NCBI GenBank assembly: GCA_009602735.1
Contig: WELA01009603.1
Coordinates: forward strand, 236,594 to 300,593
Direction of reading: 5' to 3'
Source of the DNA: Mesotaenium endlicherianum
Lineage: Eukaryota > Streptophyta > Zygnematophyceae > Zygnematales > Mesotaeniaceae
DNA: 64,000 bases
Part shown: positions 30,512 through 41,105 of the stretch, piece after piece
Layout: every line of letters begins with the position of its first letter
Numbering within the stretch: the first letter of the stretch is position 1
The notes under the pieces: model-generated
The model's database searches: none
The model's input: the letters and a program-made list of their open reading frames with translations, nothing else
What the model was told of the DNA's origin: nothing
Position numbers and translations under genes: made by a program

Positions 30512-32466
30512 TCATCCCCCTTCTCAAGATGCGACGTCCTCGACGCATTCTGCAGATAACGTCTCAACTTACTCTTACAATGAGTCAAGTTGGCCTCTGA
30601 CTCCCAAGTGTTGTCATCCGCATGGTAGCCTTTCCACTTGACCAGATACTCTTGGGCAAATCGTTGACCTCGCTTGACTTATCGATCGTCGACAATCGCC
30701 TCCTGTTCATACTCCAATACATCATCGATCTCGACCGGTGGTGGCGGTGTAGGTAGTTGTCCTGGATGTCCTTCATTCGGGTCAACGTATGGCCGTAGAC
30801 AACTGACATGGAACACATCATGGATACGCCAGCCTGAAGGAAGTTCCAACTTGTAGGCCACTGGATTCACCTGCTTGAGCACTTCAAAGGGACCTGTAAA
30901 CCGTGCCCGCAGTTTCCTCTTGCCTGTGAAAGGTAGGTTCTCTGTGGACAAGAGTACTTTGTCGCCCACATGGAATGTCACTTCCCTCCTGTGCTTGTTA
31001 GCATGCTTGACCTGCTCTTCCTGTGCCTTCCGAATACACGTCTTCGCCATATCCCAAGTCTTGGCCATCTGCTCCATAAAAGCTTGTGTAGTAGGAACCT
31101 GAGTCTCTTTGGCCGTCTCCAACAAGATGTTCCCTGGGTGATATACTTCTCTCCCATAAACCATAGCGAATGGTGATTGCTTGGTCGATCCCTGCATGCT
31201 GTTGTTGTAGGCAAACTCCAGTCCTGGCAACTTCTTGTCCCACTTTGAAGGGTCCTCCATAGTGAAACTCCTGAGCACCTTTTGCAGTGTTCTATTAAGC
31301 CTCTCTCTCTGCCCGTCAGTCTGAGGATGATAGGAAGTGCTCATACTTATCTTGGTCCCCTTCAGCACGCTTGCCGTCTTCTCGTTTCCAAAGTGTCCAG
31401 CATATAAGCAGTCATGATGCTCCGCAAGTAGTAAGTCTCGTAGCTCCTTGATGTCAAGTACCACCACTCTGTTGGAATCACCATAATACCATATGCCGTC
31501 TTTCTTCTGCATACTCGAGTTGGACTCAGCTGCTCCACCATCGGCGAACTCTGGGTCCTCCTCATAACCTCTCTGAAGCTTCTTCTTGAAGTCCATATTT
31601 GCCTTGATGACTGAAGCAGCTGCAAGGTCATACCTCCTGGATAGAGCGTCTGCAGGGTTGATCTTCCCAGGTAAGTACTCAATCTTGTGGTCGAACTATT
31701 GCAGAAACTCCATCCACCTTGCTTGTCTTGGTGTCAACGTTGGCTGCGTCATAAACTTCTCCAAGCTCTTGTGGTCGGTCTTTATGAACACCTTCCGGCC
31801 GTCCACATAACATCGCCAAATCCTCAAAGCCTGGATAATAGCTAACAACTCCCGCTCGTGTGCTGCATAGTTCTGCTCAGCAGGACTCAACTTCCTGCTC
31901 TCATATGCCACAGGCTGCAATCCTTTGCCCTGGTCCTGGAGAAGAATGGCTCCCACTGCAAAGTTTGATGCGTCCGTGATGATGGTGAAAGGAAGCTCTG
32001 GACTGGCAATTGCCAACACAGGTGCCTGTGTTAACATCTCATTAATCTTCTTGAAGGCTTGCTGCTCCTTGTCACCCCATAGCCACTTCTCCTGCTTCTT
32101 CAACATGTCCGTCAGCGGTGCACATACCATGGCAAATCCATCAATGAAACGTCGATAATAATTTGCCATGCCGAGGAAACTCCCGAGTTGATGAATATCA
32201 GCAGGTACCGGCCAATCTGTGACTGCTTGCACCTTCTTCTGCTCCACCTTGACTCCTTCAGCTCCCACTATGTGTCCAAGAAACTCGACCTCAATGAGAC
32301 AGAAGTCGCACTTGTTCATCTCCCCATACAGCTTTTGATCTCTCAAGACCTCCAACACCTTCCTCAGATGCTCCACGTGTTCCTCCAAGGTCTTCGAATA
32401 GATCAGGATGTTGTCCAAAGATACTACCACAAATTGGTCCAAGTAGGGTCTGAAGATACTATTCAT
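30512..32466 (-). pseudogene. pol: GypB-2 RT end, RNase H, integrase, chromodomain
   Basis: Read leftward from 32466: RT from MNSIFRPYLDQ, with active-site motif SLDN in place of LDD, then GMANYYRRFIDGF, and RNase H (FTIITDASNFAVGAILL, HERELLAIIQAL, IKTDHKSLEKF). A TAG at about 31697 replaces CAG. The integrase frame (31596-30679) has AEHHDCLYAGHFGNEKTASV, then an in-frame deletion of about 0.4 kb joining directly to MSTSYHPQTDGQRERLN, so the C-C pair and first catalytic acids are gone. The tail and chromodomain (EYEQEAIVDDR, stop, EYLVKWKGYHADDNTWE) end near 30535. Confidence 0.88.
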
Positions 32467-32486
32467 GAGTATTCACGAAGGCGCAC

Positions 32487-33065
32487 TTATAGATCTCGAG
32501 CGGTAGCCTCAGGCGCAATAGGTTGAAATTGCCTCTTCAAGCCTTCAAAGAGCTGATCAACCGTAGCAGGAACTCTAGACAACTGCTCTTCTGGTTCATA
32601 CCAAGCTCCAGCACTCTTCTGCTGCAAAGTTATGACAAAGGCGACTTGCCTGTCGGGCGTGAGCGCAGAGTACTCCATAAATTTCTTCACTCCAAAAATT
32701 CATTGATGAACAGGCGGCGATCCACGCTCTCCTGTATAAACTTCAGGCTTAGGCGCACGCACTCCTGATGCGGGTGGAATAACTGGTTGCACCATTGGGT
32801 TAGTATGAATTGGTGGCACAAGAGGTGCAGGTGCCGAACTCGTCGAAGCGGCGTTCCCCACAACAACTCGCACCATTCTCTCCACCTCCGCGCGCATTTT
32901 TTGTTGAAACTGGGTGTAGACTTCTCCTCTAATTGCATTTGCCATTTGCCTTAGCATCGCCTGCTTCTCTTGTTGCTCTCTGGTCATTGTTGGTGCTGCC
33001 TACTGCCCCGCGCGCTCAACATGCTCGACATGTTTGCCTCCTCCAGCTGCCGGCTGCGACTCCAT
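32487..33065 (-). pseudogene. gag: GypB-2 gag, N-terminal two-thirds
   Basis: ATG at 33065 (MESQPAAGGGKHVEHVERA), a TAG at about 33001, then the helical stretch EKQAMLRQMANAIRGEVYTQ, the linker to PKPEVYTGERGSPPVHQ, and after a one-base shift KKFMEYSALTPDRQVAF with the core KSAGAWYEPEEQLS. At 32466-32490 it is fused to RT sequence by the 1.7-kb deletion. The zinc knuckle and protease are absent. Confidence 0.85.
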
Positions 33066-33102
33066 AATATAGTATGTAAACTAGCCCTGCTCCGATACCA
33101 GA

Positions 33103-33533
33103 TGAAAGGGGCAGAGTGCCCTAGTTGAAGCGTAGTGACTCACAAGGAACGAAGCTAGTTGCAATCATACTCAAGAGTGCAGCGGCATATTGCTAAGAAA
33201 GCTTAGGAAAATTACTTGACATTTTGAGTGGCAAGAAACTGCTCACAAATGATGTAGGATGAAAGGCCTTGTCATTACAAACCCGTAGGAATTTACAGAA
33301 GTGAAAACTCCAAAGAAACAAAGAAGTTATGCCTATTTTCTGCCTAAGTGCTCCTCCTTATTTTCCGAAGTGTTCCTAATTAAACTTCGGAAATCCATAA
33401 CTCTCTCAATACTTGACCAAATTCGATGAACTTTATTTCAAAATGACCTAAAAAATGCACTTTTTACTACTATACAATCAAAACATATTTTCATGAAACT
33501 CAAAAATGCACTTTATAAACCTATGACCTTACA
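33103..33533 (-). repeat. 5' LTR of GypB-2, internally deleted
   Basis: Starts TGAAAGGGGCAGAG after the primer site (plus-strand gctccgatacca, 33089-33100) and ends GACCTTACA at 33533. It is 431 bp; some 300 bp are missing between ctcctccttattttcc and gaagtgttcc, removing the CpG-rich centre. Confidence 0.87.
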
Positions 33534-33921
33534 CCACGCTTCCCTCTTCAAGCCATATGTGCAACCAGATAACAAGTTCCCAGGACGTGTGACAACCCCA
33601 CCAGCCCCAACAATAGTGGATGATCATTTGGAGTACGAAGTGGAAGACATAGTGGCTATCGGAAATTTCAAGAATCAGCAACAATACTTAATCAAGTGGA
33701 AAGGATATCCAGATTCGGAGAATAGTTGGGTGGCGGCGCACTACCTTGACAAGGTTCAGAGAAAGTTGAAGAGCTTCCATGCCGCCAACCCCCATCTTGG
33801 ACCAGCCCCAAGTCTCCCTACTAGAAGCCCAAAGCCTTCAGGGAGGCAGCCTGCCACCATCAAGAAGCAGCAAAATACCCCTTGGAGGCAGCCTGCAAGA
33901 ACAAAAAAGAGGAAAAATTGA
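33534..33921 (+). pseudogene. pol: GypA-4 integrase tail and chromodomain
   Basis: GypA-4 pol resumes with HASLFKPYVQPDNKFPGRV, then [20 protein letters not shown] and the chromodomain [16 protein letters not shown], then AAHYLDKVQRKLK and a basic Pro/Lys tail (RQPATIKKQQ). The frame is open to its natural TGA at 33919-33921. With the GypB-2 block set aside it lines up with 50230-50586 in GypA-5. Confidence 0.88.
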
Positions 33922-34671
33922 CATTAGACACTCTTCTCTTCTCGCAGTTTTTGAATCGAAAACTAAAACTACTACAGGTAATAGGTCTCAGCATAATGAA
34001 TTCTGAAAAATTACTAAGCTTTAGTCCATGACTAGCCGGTCATTTAGAGGTCAAGTGTGCTCAATCTTGAGCACTGGTGAGAGAGATATGATGCTCTAAG
34101 TAGACGGGGGTCAGGCTGCTGGCATTGTTAGGGCAGAATATGCCTTCTGACATTGTGCCCTACCCTAAACTTGGAATGCTCCAAAACTCAAGACTCTCGT
34201 AGAACATCTTAGAGCGCCCAGTTTGAGACTTACTTTGCAGAATTTGAAGGAGTATAGAAGTTTCTGCATAGATTTGAAGAAGTGCCTTTTCTCTCAGCTC
34301 TCAACGACACTCCACAGATTAGAATGTTGTCAATTTTGGTGACCTGGTAGAATTCTCTAACGCGGTCTCTGTGGCACTCAAGTTTTTAAATTTGGAGTAA
34401 TTCTATGGACGCTATGAATTTTTGATTTTGTGGCAGATTCTGGGCCAACTTGTACAATTTGCTTTATCATCAAGGAGTAGGCTAGCCAATAAGGTCACAC
34501 CACCTACGACCTTGCCTAGTCTACTGTACATGTGAAGCACCTGACTTGGCGCCTTTGACTAGTCCTCTTCACATGTGTGGCATTTGACTTGAAACTGTTG
34601 ACTAATTAGCTCCCCATATGTAAGACCTGACTTGACGCGCCGAGACGTTGCTATTTCTATCGTGGGGGTGA
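33922..34671 (+). other. GypA-4 3' UTR
   Basis: Noncoding. It has the same three 43-bp units (34528, 34571, 34614) and polypurine tract (cgtgggggtga) as GypA-2. Confidence 0.75.
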
Positions 34672-35172
34672 TGTAGTGATTTGAGTTGTTATATATTAGT
34701 TTGCATATATTTTAAGATTTTCAAATATATTTGGAGTAGTATTGTGTGGATCCAAGTGTGAATAGGTACTCTAGTAACTTGGTTCATGTCCTTTGAACCT
34801 TCTAAGGCATTTTCGAAGTTAGAGGAAAGACCTAGAAGAACTCCGTGTGGCAAAAGTCAAATGTGGAATTTTTAGGTCAAAAGGACATGTGTAAACTATT
34901 CTAGAAAGAGGTGGCAAGTTTTGGGATGTGGTGGGTGCCAACACATCAACATACACCTTCCTAGAATTTACTTATGTAGCAAGTATTTAAAGAAGAGCTA
35001 GAACATAGAAAGACATTCGAGAATCACTCTTGTTCTTGCCAAAATCCAAAAATACTTAACTTTCGAGAAGCCATCTCTCTTCAAGTAGCTACCACTTGTG
35101 TTCAAAGATCCTTGTCTTGAATAGATAAAGTATTCTATTGTACTAAGTACTTTATCTATCTGTTTCATTACA
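34672..35172 (+). repeat. 3' LTR of GypA-4
   Basis: TGTAGTGATTTGAG to TTTCATTACA, 501 bp. The palindrome has one change (gatgtggtgg). The TATA box is changed to TATTTAAAG. Confidence 0.9.
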
Positions 35173-35177
35173 GGGTG

Positions 35178-36485
35178 CTAGCCCTGTCGTAGCTTACCAT
35201 CCTTTGTGGTTTTGTCAGCACGTAGCACCCATGGCACAGTCAGAAGCCTCAGTAACCACCTGCACAGGTTTGGTGGGGTCGTATTCGGCTAAGACTGGGG
35301 CAGAGCAAAGAGCATCTATAAGGGTCTAGAAGGCAACCTGCTTTGCCCCCCACACATACCCTATGTCCGTCTTAGTAAGGTCAGTCAATTTATTCGCCTT
35401 GGTAGAATAATTCTTTGTAAACCTCCTATAGTAGTTAGCCAACCCAAGGAAGAATTTAACTTCTGAGACAGACTGTGGTTTTGGCCAGTCCCTTATGGTC
35501 TGGACTTCCTTAGGATCCACATTGATGCCTTCTTTACTGACAACGTGGCCTAGGAATTTAATACTTTTCTTCAAGAAATCACACTTGTCATTTTAGCATT
35601 AAACTGAATTCTTCTCAGAGTGTCCATTACGGTCTTTAAGTGTTCAGTATGCTGGGCTTCATCTCCGGAGAAAATTAAAATATCATCCAAGAAAACTTGC
35701 ACAAACTTATCCAAGTAAGGTCTGAAAATGTCATTCATAGCACACATGAAGGTTGCAGGAGCATTTGTCAATCCAAATGGCATCACTTCAAACTCATGTT
35801 GTCCATAACGTGTGCAAAAGGCAGTCTTGTGTTCATCTCCCTCAGCAATTCTGATGATAACCACTCTTGAGATCTATCTTACTGAACACTTTAGCACCAT
35901 ACAGCTAGTTCACGATTCTGGGTAAAGCATACTTGTTCTTTACTGTAATTCTGTTAAGAGCTTTGTAATCAACGCACATCCGCATACTTCCATCCTTTTC
36001 TTACTAGATAGGACGGGTGCGCCATAAGGTGATGAAATGGGGGAAATACAACCAATTTCCTCAAGCTACGCAATCTGTATTTTCAACTCTTTGCTCTCCA
36101 CGTAAGACAAGCCATAAGTGCGTTGCCAGGGTGGTTGACTCCCAGGTAATAATTCAATCCTATGATCTACTTTATTCTTAGGGGGTAGTCTCGGAGGCTT
36201 GTTAATAAGATCATTATACTGAGCAACAATTTTTTCGACAGTAGGGTGCTGCGAAGGGCTTACCTTTATCTCCACCACTTCTTTGGGTTGAGGAGGTACC
36301 TCTTTTAGCAGCAGACACATAGTTCTGTCTTCCTTTTGGTTCCAGCTTTCGACGAGCTCAATTGCGCTCAGCAATTTATATCCTTCTGGAAGCCTCTTCT
36401 TTTCCTTCATTTGCCATCCATACAAGACAAGAGGAAGAGCAATGGTGGGTGCCAAGTTAGTCTGCCCATCACTGGCTCCTCTCAC
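35178..36485 (-). pseudogene. pol: GypC-1 RT and RNase H start
   Basis: Read leftward: the pre-RT segment (EVPPQPKEVVEIKVSPSQHP, VEKIVAQYNDLINKPPRLPP), the RT fingers (LLPGSQPPWQRTYGLS), a broken stretch 35870-36065, then the palm with [30 protein letters not shown] and catalytic FLDD (35571-35864), and KFLGHVVSKEGINVDPKEV, FFLGLANYYRRFTKN (35326-35574). RNase H begins with VVTEASDCAMGA and runs to the GypA-4 border at 35178. A DNA change at 35572 splits the frame. It is not close in sequence to GypA or GypB RT. Confidence 0.87.
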
Positions 36486-36547
36486 TTTGAACTTTACTAA
36501 GCCACGTCTTGCCTAGCACGAGATTATAAATGCCAGTGTTGAGTACC

Positions 36548-36919
36548 TCAAAATGTAAGCGTTTCAGTTAGAACTGCAATGCCAGAACCTAATTGGACCT
36601 CAAAAGGCTTGGTTATAATTCCTATCGAGATACTTGAGGCATATCTAAGGTATATTTTTCTATTCCCTTGGGTGACAGTAGGCAGCCTTAGCCGCTTAAC
36701 TAAGTTCTTATGGATAAAAGTATGTGACGCCCCTCCGTTAACAAATGCCCTCACCTTCCCACCTGCAGGCATGCAATGCAGTAGGATATGGAGGACTGTC
36801 TTGTCCTGACTTTGGCATTGTTCTCTTGACTTAGCAAAGAAATATTGGACATCAGGTGGAACAAGATCATCCAGAGCGTGCACTCTCTGGAGGTCTATAT
36901 TGCTGATAGTCTCTAGCAT
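36548..36919 (-). pseudogene. pol: GypC-1 protease
   Basis: Open segment of 123 codons. The active site reads AFVNGGASHTFIHKNLVKRL, where the usual D-S-G is N-G-G, so the catalytic Asp is lost. Upstream linker VHALDDLVPPDVQYFF; downstream GIITKPFEVQLGSG. It is in the same frame as the gag zinc knuckle segment to its right, so GypC may encode gag and pol in one frame, unlike GypA and GypB. Confidence 0.78.
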
Positions 36920-37408
36920 CCTTACAGTTAATAGACTGGATTACTGATTGTTGCCGTCTTTTAAAGGCTAGTCCATTCTCTCGACCTTTGGAAGGTGCTT
37001 GACGGGACACTGCTCTCTGTAGTGGGCCAATTGCAGGCAATGGAGGCAAATAGATTTTGCTGAGGCTGATCTTGGCTTAGTCCTACCACCACCTCTTCCA
37101 TAGCCACCTCCAGAGTAACCACCTCTCTCTTTAGACTGTATAGCATTATACTCGTACCCGTACTCACCACCCTGATCATCCTCAGCCTGGTCTCTTTCAA
37201 TTGCATTGTAGGAGCCGTGGGGCTTTTTGACAGTCATAGACACCAAAGCATTACTCTGGCGCTTGCGATTGAACAACTGCTGATCCCAGGCATCAGCGTC
37301 CTGGATCAAGTCAGCCAGTTTTTTTTATTTCTTTTCAGCAAAATGACCAGAGACTTCGAATTTCAAGCCATACCTGAAGTATGCTATCTTATAACGCTCT
37401 GGCAAGTC
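36920..37408 (-). pseudogene. gag: GypC-1 gag C-terminal part with zinc knuckle
   Basis: Begins at the LTR-fragment border with LPERYKIAYFRYGLKFEVSG, then a stop, DLIQDADAWDQQLFNRKRQ, a Gly/Arg-rich region (SGGGYGRGGGRTKP) and a CCHC-like knuckle CLHCLQLAHYREQC. The knuckle has Ala before His instead of Gly. The middle of gag between this and the N-terminal piece at 37731 is missing. Confidence 0.82.
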
Positions 37409-37730
37409 TAAACTCATTCCATGTACATATGCTGGGATTGCTCTCTAGTTCAGCACTCGGAAACGAAGCCAACTCTCTCGTACTACTTACTGAGTGATAT
37501 GTGGATCCAAGGCAAGAAGCCATTGATATGCACTGATTTCTAGTCTTGCTTATATTTACTAATTGCATTATTGATGCTAATTTACTTGCATTTGACTTGC
37601 GAGTATTGTCCACAGCTAGTGTGTTGTCCTTTGCTATTTAATCAACATCAAAAAATACCATAAAGATTACTTGCTGACATAAAGATCTTATTTAATTGTT
37701 AATGTTAATTTGGTAAGTCAATTTATTTCA
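37409..37730 (+). repeat. GypC LTR fragment in opposite orientation
   Basis: Plus-strand GypC LTR 3' part, from aaactcattccatgtacatatg to the intact end TTATTTCA at 37730. It matches, in reverse complement, the 38014-38340 part of the GypC-1 5' LTR. It lies within GypC-1 gag in inverted orientation and lacks its own 5' half. Confidence 0.8.
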
Positions 37731-37979
37731 CTTAAGTTCTTCGACAGTGCGCCCGTCCGCTGGCTCTCCCTCCCTCCTTTTTGTATCTTTAGCCTGCTGT
37801 GCTGCGATTGAAGCAACAGCAGCAGCTTCGTCTGGAGCCTCTTTGGCTGCAATATCCGCCACTACTTCAGAATAGGTATAGGTTCCCGCTACATGGCTTT
37901 CAACCTGGTTTTCGACATTCTCGTTATCCTGGTTGTCCATGTCTTGGGAGTTGCTGATTTGAGACCTTGTCCTAACCAT
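37731..37979 (-). pseudogene. gag: GypC-1 gag N-terminal part
   Basis: ATG at 37979 (MVRTRSQISNSQDMDNQDNE), 22 bases from the primer site. Acidic and Ala-rich (VVADIAAKEAPDEAAAVAS), then KRREGEPADGRTVEELK, where the LTR fragment interrupts. The MVRTRSQ start is typical of plant gypsy Gag proteins. Confidence 0.78.
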
Positions 37980-38000
37980 ACAAAGAAAACTATGATAACT

Positions 38001-38012
38001 GCTCCGATACCA
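38001..38012 (-). promoter_or_regulatory. GypC-1 primer binding site
   Basis: Minus strand TGGTATCGGAGC, one base from the LTR, followed by AGTTATC. It shares the G at position 8 with GypA and GypB. Confidence 0.82.
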
Positions 38013-38013
38013 C

Positions 38014-38732
38014 TGAAATGAATCGACTTTCCAAGTAGACGAATAACAAATAATGAAGATCTTTATATCAGCAAGGAATCTCTATGGTTTTTTCTGTTAA
38101 CTGATTAGATAGCGAAGGACAACACACTAGCAGTGGACAATACTTCGCACGTCAAATGCAAGTAAACTAGCATCAATAATGCAATCAGTAATCTCATCCA
38201 CAAGCAAGGCTAAAAGACAGTGCGTATCAATGGCTATTTGCCTTGGACTCTGATATCTCTTAGTAAGCTGTACAAGAGAGTTGGCCTCCTTTCCGAATGC
38301 CGATCTTTAAAGCAATACCTAGCATATGTACATGGCATGAGTGCAATGTTCAACACTAAGTGCGATGGCATCGCCTACCCGGGAGATAACCACGTTGGTT
38401 GGACCTCGGTTAACTACATCCACCGCCATCTCCCATCATCCCAAATAGCCATCCATCCTAGTGCTGTCATCTGGCCATTCATCTAGCATACCACACTTAG
38501 ATGCATATCTAGGCAGCTCGCTGCTACCGAGTACGGAAGTCAGCGTGGTGTTGAAGGATGTGTGAGCAAGCTGACTTAAGTTGACTTCAGTCGGCTGCTT
38601 TGGCTGAGTCATTAGAATGATATTTTCATGAAGTCCAGCAGACTAAATATTAACTAGAGTTCAGCAGGCTGGACTTATTTATCTATTTTATGTAAATGAA
38701 TATCATATCAACCAATATATTGATTCATTACC
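38014..38732 (-). repeat. 5' LTR of GypC-1
   Basis: Plus-strand edges TGAAATGAATCGAC (38014) and CATTACC (38732; A to C at the last base). It is similar throughout to 20690-21430. The flanking ttgga at 38733-38737 repeats that at 20685-20689. Confidence 0.85.
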
Positions 38733-38737
38733 TTGGA

Positions 38738-41045
38738 GAAAAGAAGGTCCCCATCTTGGTGGATAGCAGAGCTCAAGGCTAGTTCAAGACCCTTGAAGAG
38801 CACACAAAACACTTGAAAGAAGTCCTCGAAGTCAAAAAGCTAAACAAGCTATTTGCCAAGAAGTCCAAGTGCAAGTTTGCGATATAAGAAGTGGAGTTCC
38901 TAGGTCTCCATGTCACCGGTGACGATATTTAGATGGACCCCAAAAAGACCACGGTGGTGGAGGATTGGCCTGCCCGCACAAACAAGAAAGAGTTGCAATC
39001 ATTCTTGGAATTTGCCAAGTAGTACAGGAGATTCATTTAGAATTTCTCGCAGATCGCAGCCCCCCTGACTGATCTACTCAAGAAGGACAGGCCATACATT
39101 TGGACGGAAATAGAGGAGGAAGCATTCCAGAAATTAGTGTGTTGAGTGACAACATCGCCAGTGCTCACACTCTCTAGTCCACATCTAGATTGGTCATTCC
39201 ACGTCATCACATACGTATCTTCCTACGCTATAGTTGCAATCTTGCTTCAACACCAAGGCAAGGGACTGCAGCCCATCACCTACAAGTCAAGGAAGCTAAA
39301 TGTAGCAAAGCAGGATTTTACGACCATCGAGAGAGAATCATTGGCAATTGTACATGCCTTGAATGCGTGGCGCTGCTACGTAGAAGGACGCAAAGTGGTA
39401 GTCACCGCGGACCACGAAGCGTTGAAGCACATCCCGACACAACCCCATCTGTCTAGAAGACAAGCAAGGTGGAGTGGTTGCAACGTTACAACATCACAAT
39501 TCAATTCCAACCAAGAAAGACAAATCCGGCTGACCCCCTCTCAAAACTACAATTAAATGCAGTGGTGACATTGCAGCATACAAAATAGGAAGCTCAATTT
39601 ATAGCCGCCTATGAAACAAAGACCCTTACTACAAAAACAAAGAAGCAGCCTCGGACCCAAACATGAAGCAAGAAGACAGTTATTGGGTGAGACAAGACAC
39701 GGGACTGAAATGCGTTCCTAACGACCCAGAACTTTATACTTGCTTTTACAAGAAGTACACAACAAGCCTCTAGGCGGACACTTTGGAATGTTGAAGGCCA
39801 CAGACGTGCTAGCAAGAACTTAAAGTATAGCAAGAGCTTTCACACATGCCAAAGAATCAAACCATCATCACAAAAAGCGGTAGGACTCCTTCAACCACTA
39901 TCATTTCCGAAGAGGCAATGTACCGACATCTCTATGGACCTCATCGTGGACCTGCCATTGATACCTCGAGGCCATCGTGCAATATTGACAATTGTGGACA
40001 AACTTATCAAGATGGCTCATTCTGTTCCAACAACAACCAACAACACGGCATCTCCATTAGCAAGACTCATCTTTGACAATGTAGTGTCTAGACGCAACCC
40101 AAGATTCACAAGCCATTTTTGGGAATGTCTTTTTAAGAACATGGGTACATCGCTGGTTATGTCCACGGCCTACCACCCATAATCAGATGGCCAAATAGAG
40201 CGTATGAATCATACCTTGGAGGCTTCTTGAAAGGCCTACGTGTCTACTCTAGAATAAATATTGGAAATGTACTTGACTCCTTTAGAGTTTGCCTACAACA
40301 ACATGCCAAAGGCCTCTATACAAGAGTACCCATTCTTCCTCAACTAAGGCTTCCATCCAACGAAGCCATTCACCGTCAGGGTTGCCCATGATGAAGTACC
40401 TGCAGTAGCAAATTTACTGGGAACGTTATTAGAAGCCCTTGCACCAGCCAAGAAAGCTCTAGAACATGCACAAGATGCTCAAGCAAGAGTGGCAAACAGG
40501 TATAGAAGAAGAATTTCATACTAAGTGGGCGACAAGGAATTACAATCATCCAAAAATATTTTCTTGAACAACAAGCCAGAAAGCAGCATATTCTCTTCCA
40601 CGTATGTGGGACTTTTTAAAATAATTTAGCTAGTCAATCCCGTTAATTTTAAGCTACAGCTCCCTGGAACTATGCATATTAACACGGTATTTTTTAGTTC
40701 TCTCTTCAAGCCATATATGCAACCTGATGACAATTTCCCCACACGTGTGACAATCCCACAAACCCCAACATAGTGGATGATCTTTTGGAATATGAAGTTG
40801 AATTTTAATCGGGTATGAGAAATTGCAAAAGACAACAACAATATCTCATCAAGAGGGAAGAATATCCAAATTCAGAGAATAATTGGGGAGCGGCGTACTA
40901 TCTCCACAAACGCTTTCATGCCTCCAACTTGCATTTTGGACCAGCCCCAGGTTCTTCTACTTGAGATTAGAAGACTTCAAAGAAGGAGCCTGTCATCATC
41001 AAGAAGCAGCTTGAGAAGCAACCTGCAAGAAACAAGAAAAAGTTG
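38738..41045 (+). pseudogene. pol: GypA-3 protease remnant, RT end, RNase H, integrase, chromodomain
   Basis: After the target copy, protease continues (PHLGG..., DSRAQG) for some 45 bp, then a deletion of about 1.1 kb jumps to [16 protein letters not shown] of RT. RNase H (39146-39556) has SFHVITYVSSY, where the catalytic Asp has become Tyr, and TIERESLAIVHAL. Integrase (39.6-40.5 kb) is in broken frames: [33 protein letters not shown], then stops around DGQIERMN. The tail ends near 40620, and the chromodomain (40770-40960) is scrambled by frameshifts. This is the most decayed GypA pol in the window. Confidence 0.83.
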
Positions 41046-41105
41046 ACATTAGGCACATTTCCCTCCATCGACAATTCTGGACAGAGAACCAAAGATGGCA
41101 CTACA
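41046..41105 (+). other. GypA-3 3' UTR stub
   Basis: About 60 bp parallel to the first bases of other GypA 3' UTRs (gacattaggcac...ctggacagagaac), cut at ctaca by the GypB-3 LTR. Confidence 0.65.

Larger units (their letters stand above)
30098..33533 (-). mobile_element. GypB-2, heavily deleted
   Basis: Minus-strand GypB inserted in the GypA-4 integrase tail. The 3' LTR lacks its last ~330 bp. The 5' LTR has an internal deletion. About 1.7 kb from mid-gag to mid-RT and about 0.4 kb in the integrase core are missing. About 60 bp of GypA-4 were also lost at the left border, so no target duplication is visible. Confidence 0.87.
25436..35172 (+). mobile_element. GypA-4, chromovirus inserted in GypC-1 RNase H
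   Basis: Both LTRs are present and the target duplication is perfect: gggtg at 25431-25435 and 35173-35177. It has gag, pro, RT, a truncated RNase H, integrase, and chromodomain after GypB-2 (30098-33533). It has one ambiguous base in gag and many point breaks. The GypC-1 reading frame is continuous once this block and one target copy are set aside, which confirms the borders. Confidence 0.92.
20690..38732 (-). mobile_element. GypC-1, Ty3/gypsy chromovirus with accessory ORF
   Basis: Minus-strand element with 5' LTR 38014-38732, primer site, gag, protease, RT, RNase H, integrase-chromodomain, a long accessory ORF (21602-23246) and 3' LTR 20690-21430. GypA-4 splits RNase H (25436-35172), and a plus-oriented GypC LTR fragment interrupts gag (37409-37730). 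The ttgga target duplication on both sides shows one insertion event into the GypA-3 protease. Without nested insertions it would be about 8 kb. Confidence 0.86.
18801..41105 (+). mobile_element. GypA-3, host of a multi-level nest
   Basis: 5' LTR 18801-19329, gag, frameshift site and the start of protease up to 20689. It resumes at 38738 with the rest of protease, RT end, RNase H, integrase and chromodomain to about 41045, and a 3' UTR stub ending 41105, where the GypB-3 LTR starts. GypC-1 occupies 20690-38732 with ttgga on both sides (20685-20689 and 38733-38737). The 3' LTR is not in the window. It is among the older GypA copies: many stops and a deletion from protease to RT. Confidence 0.87.
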
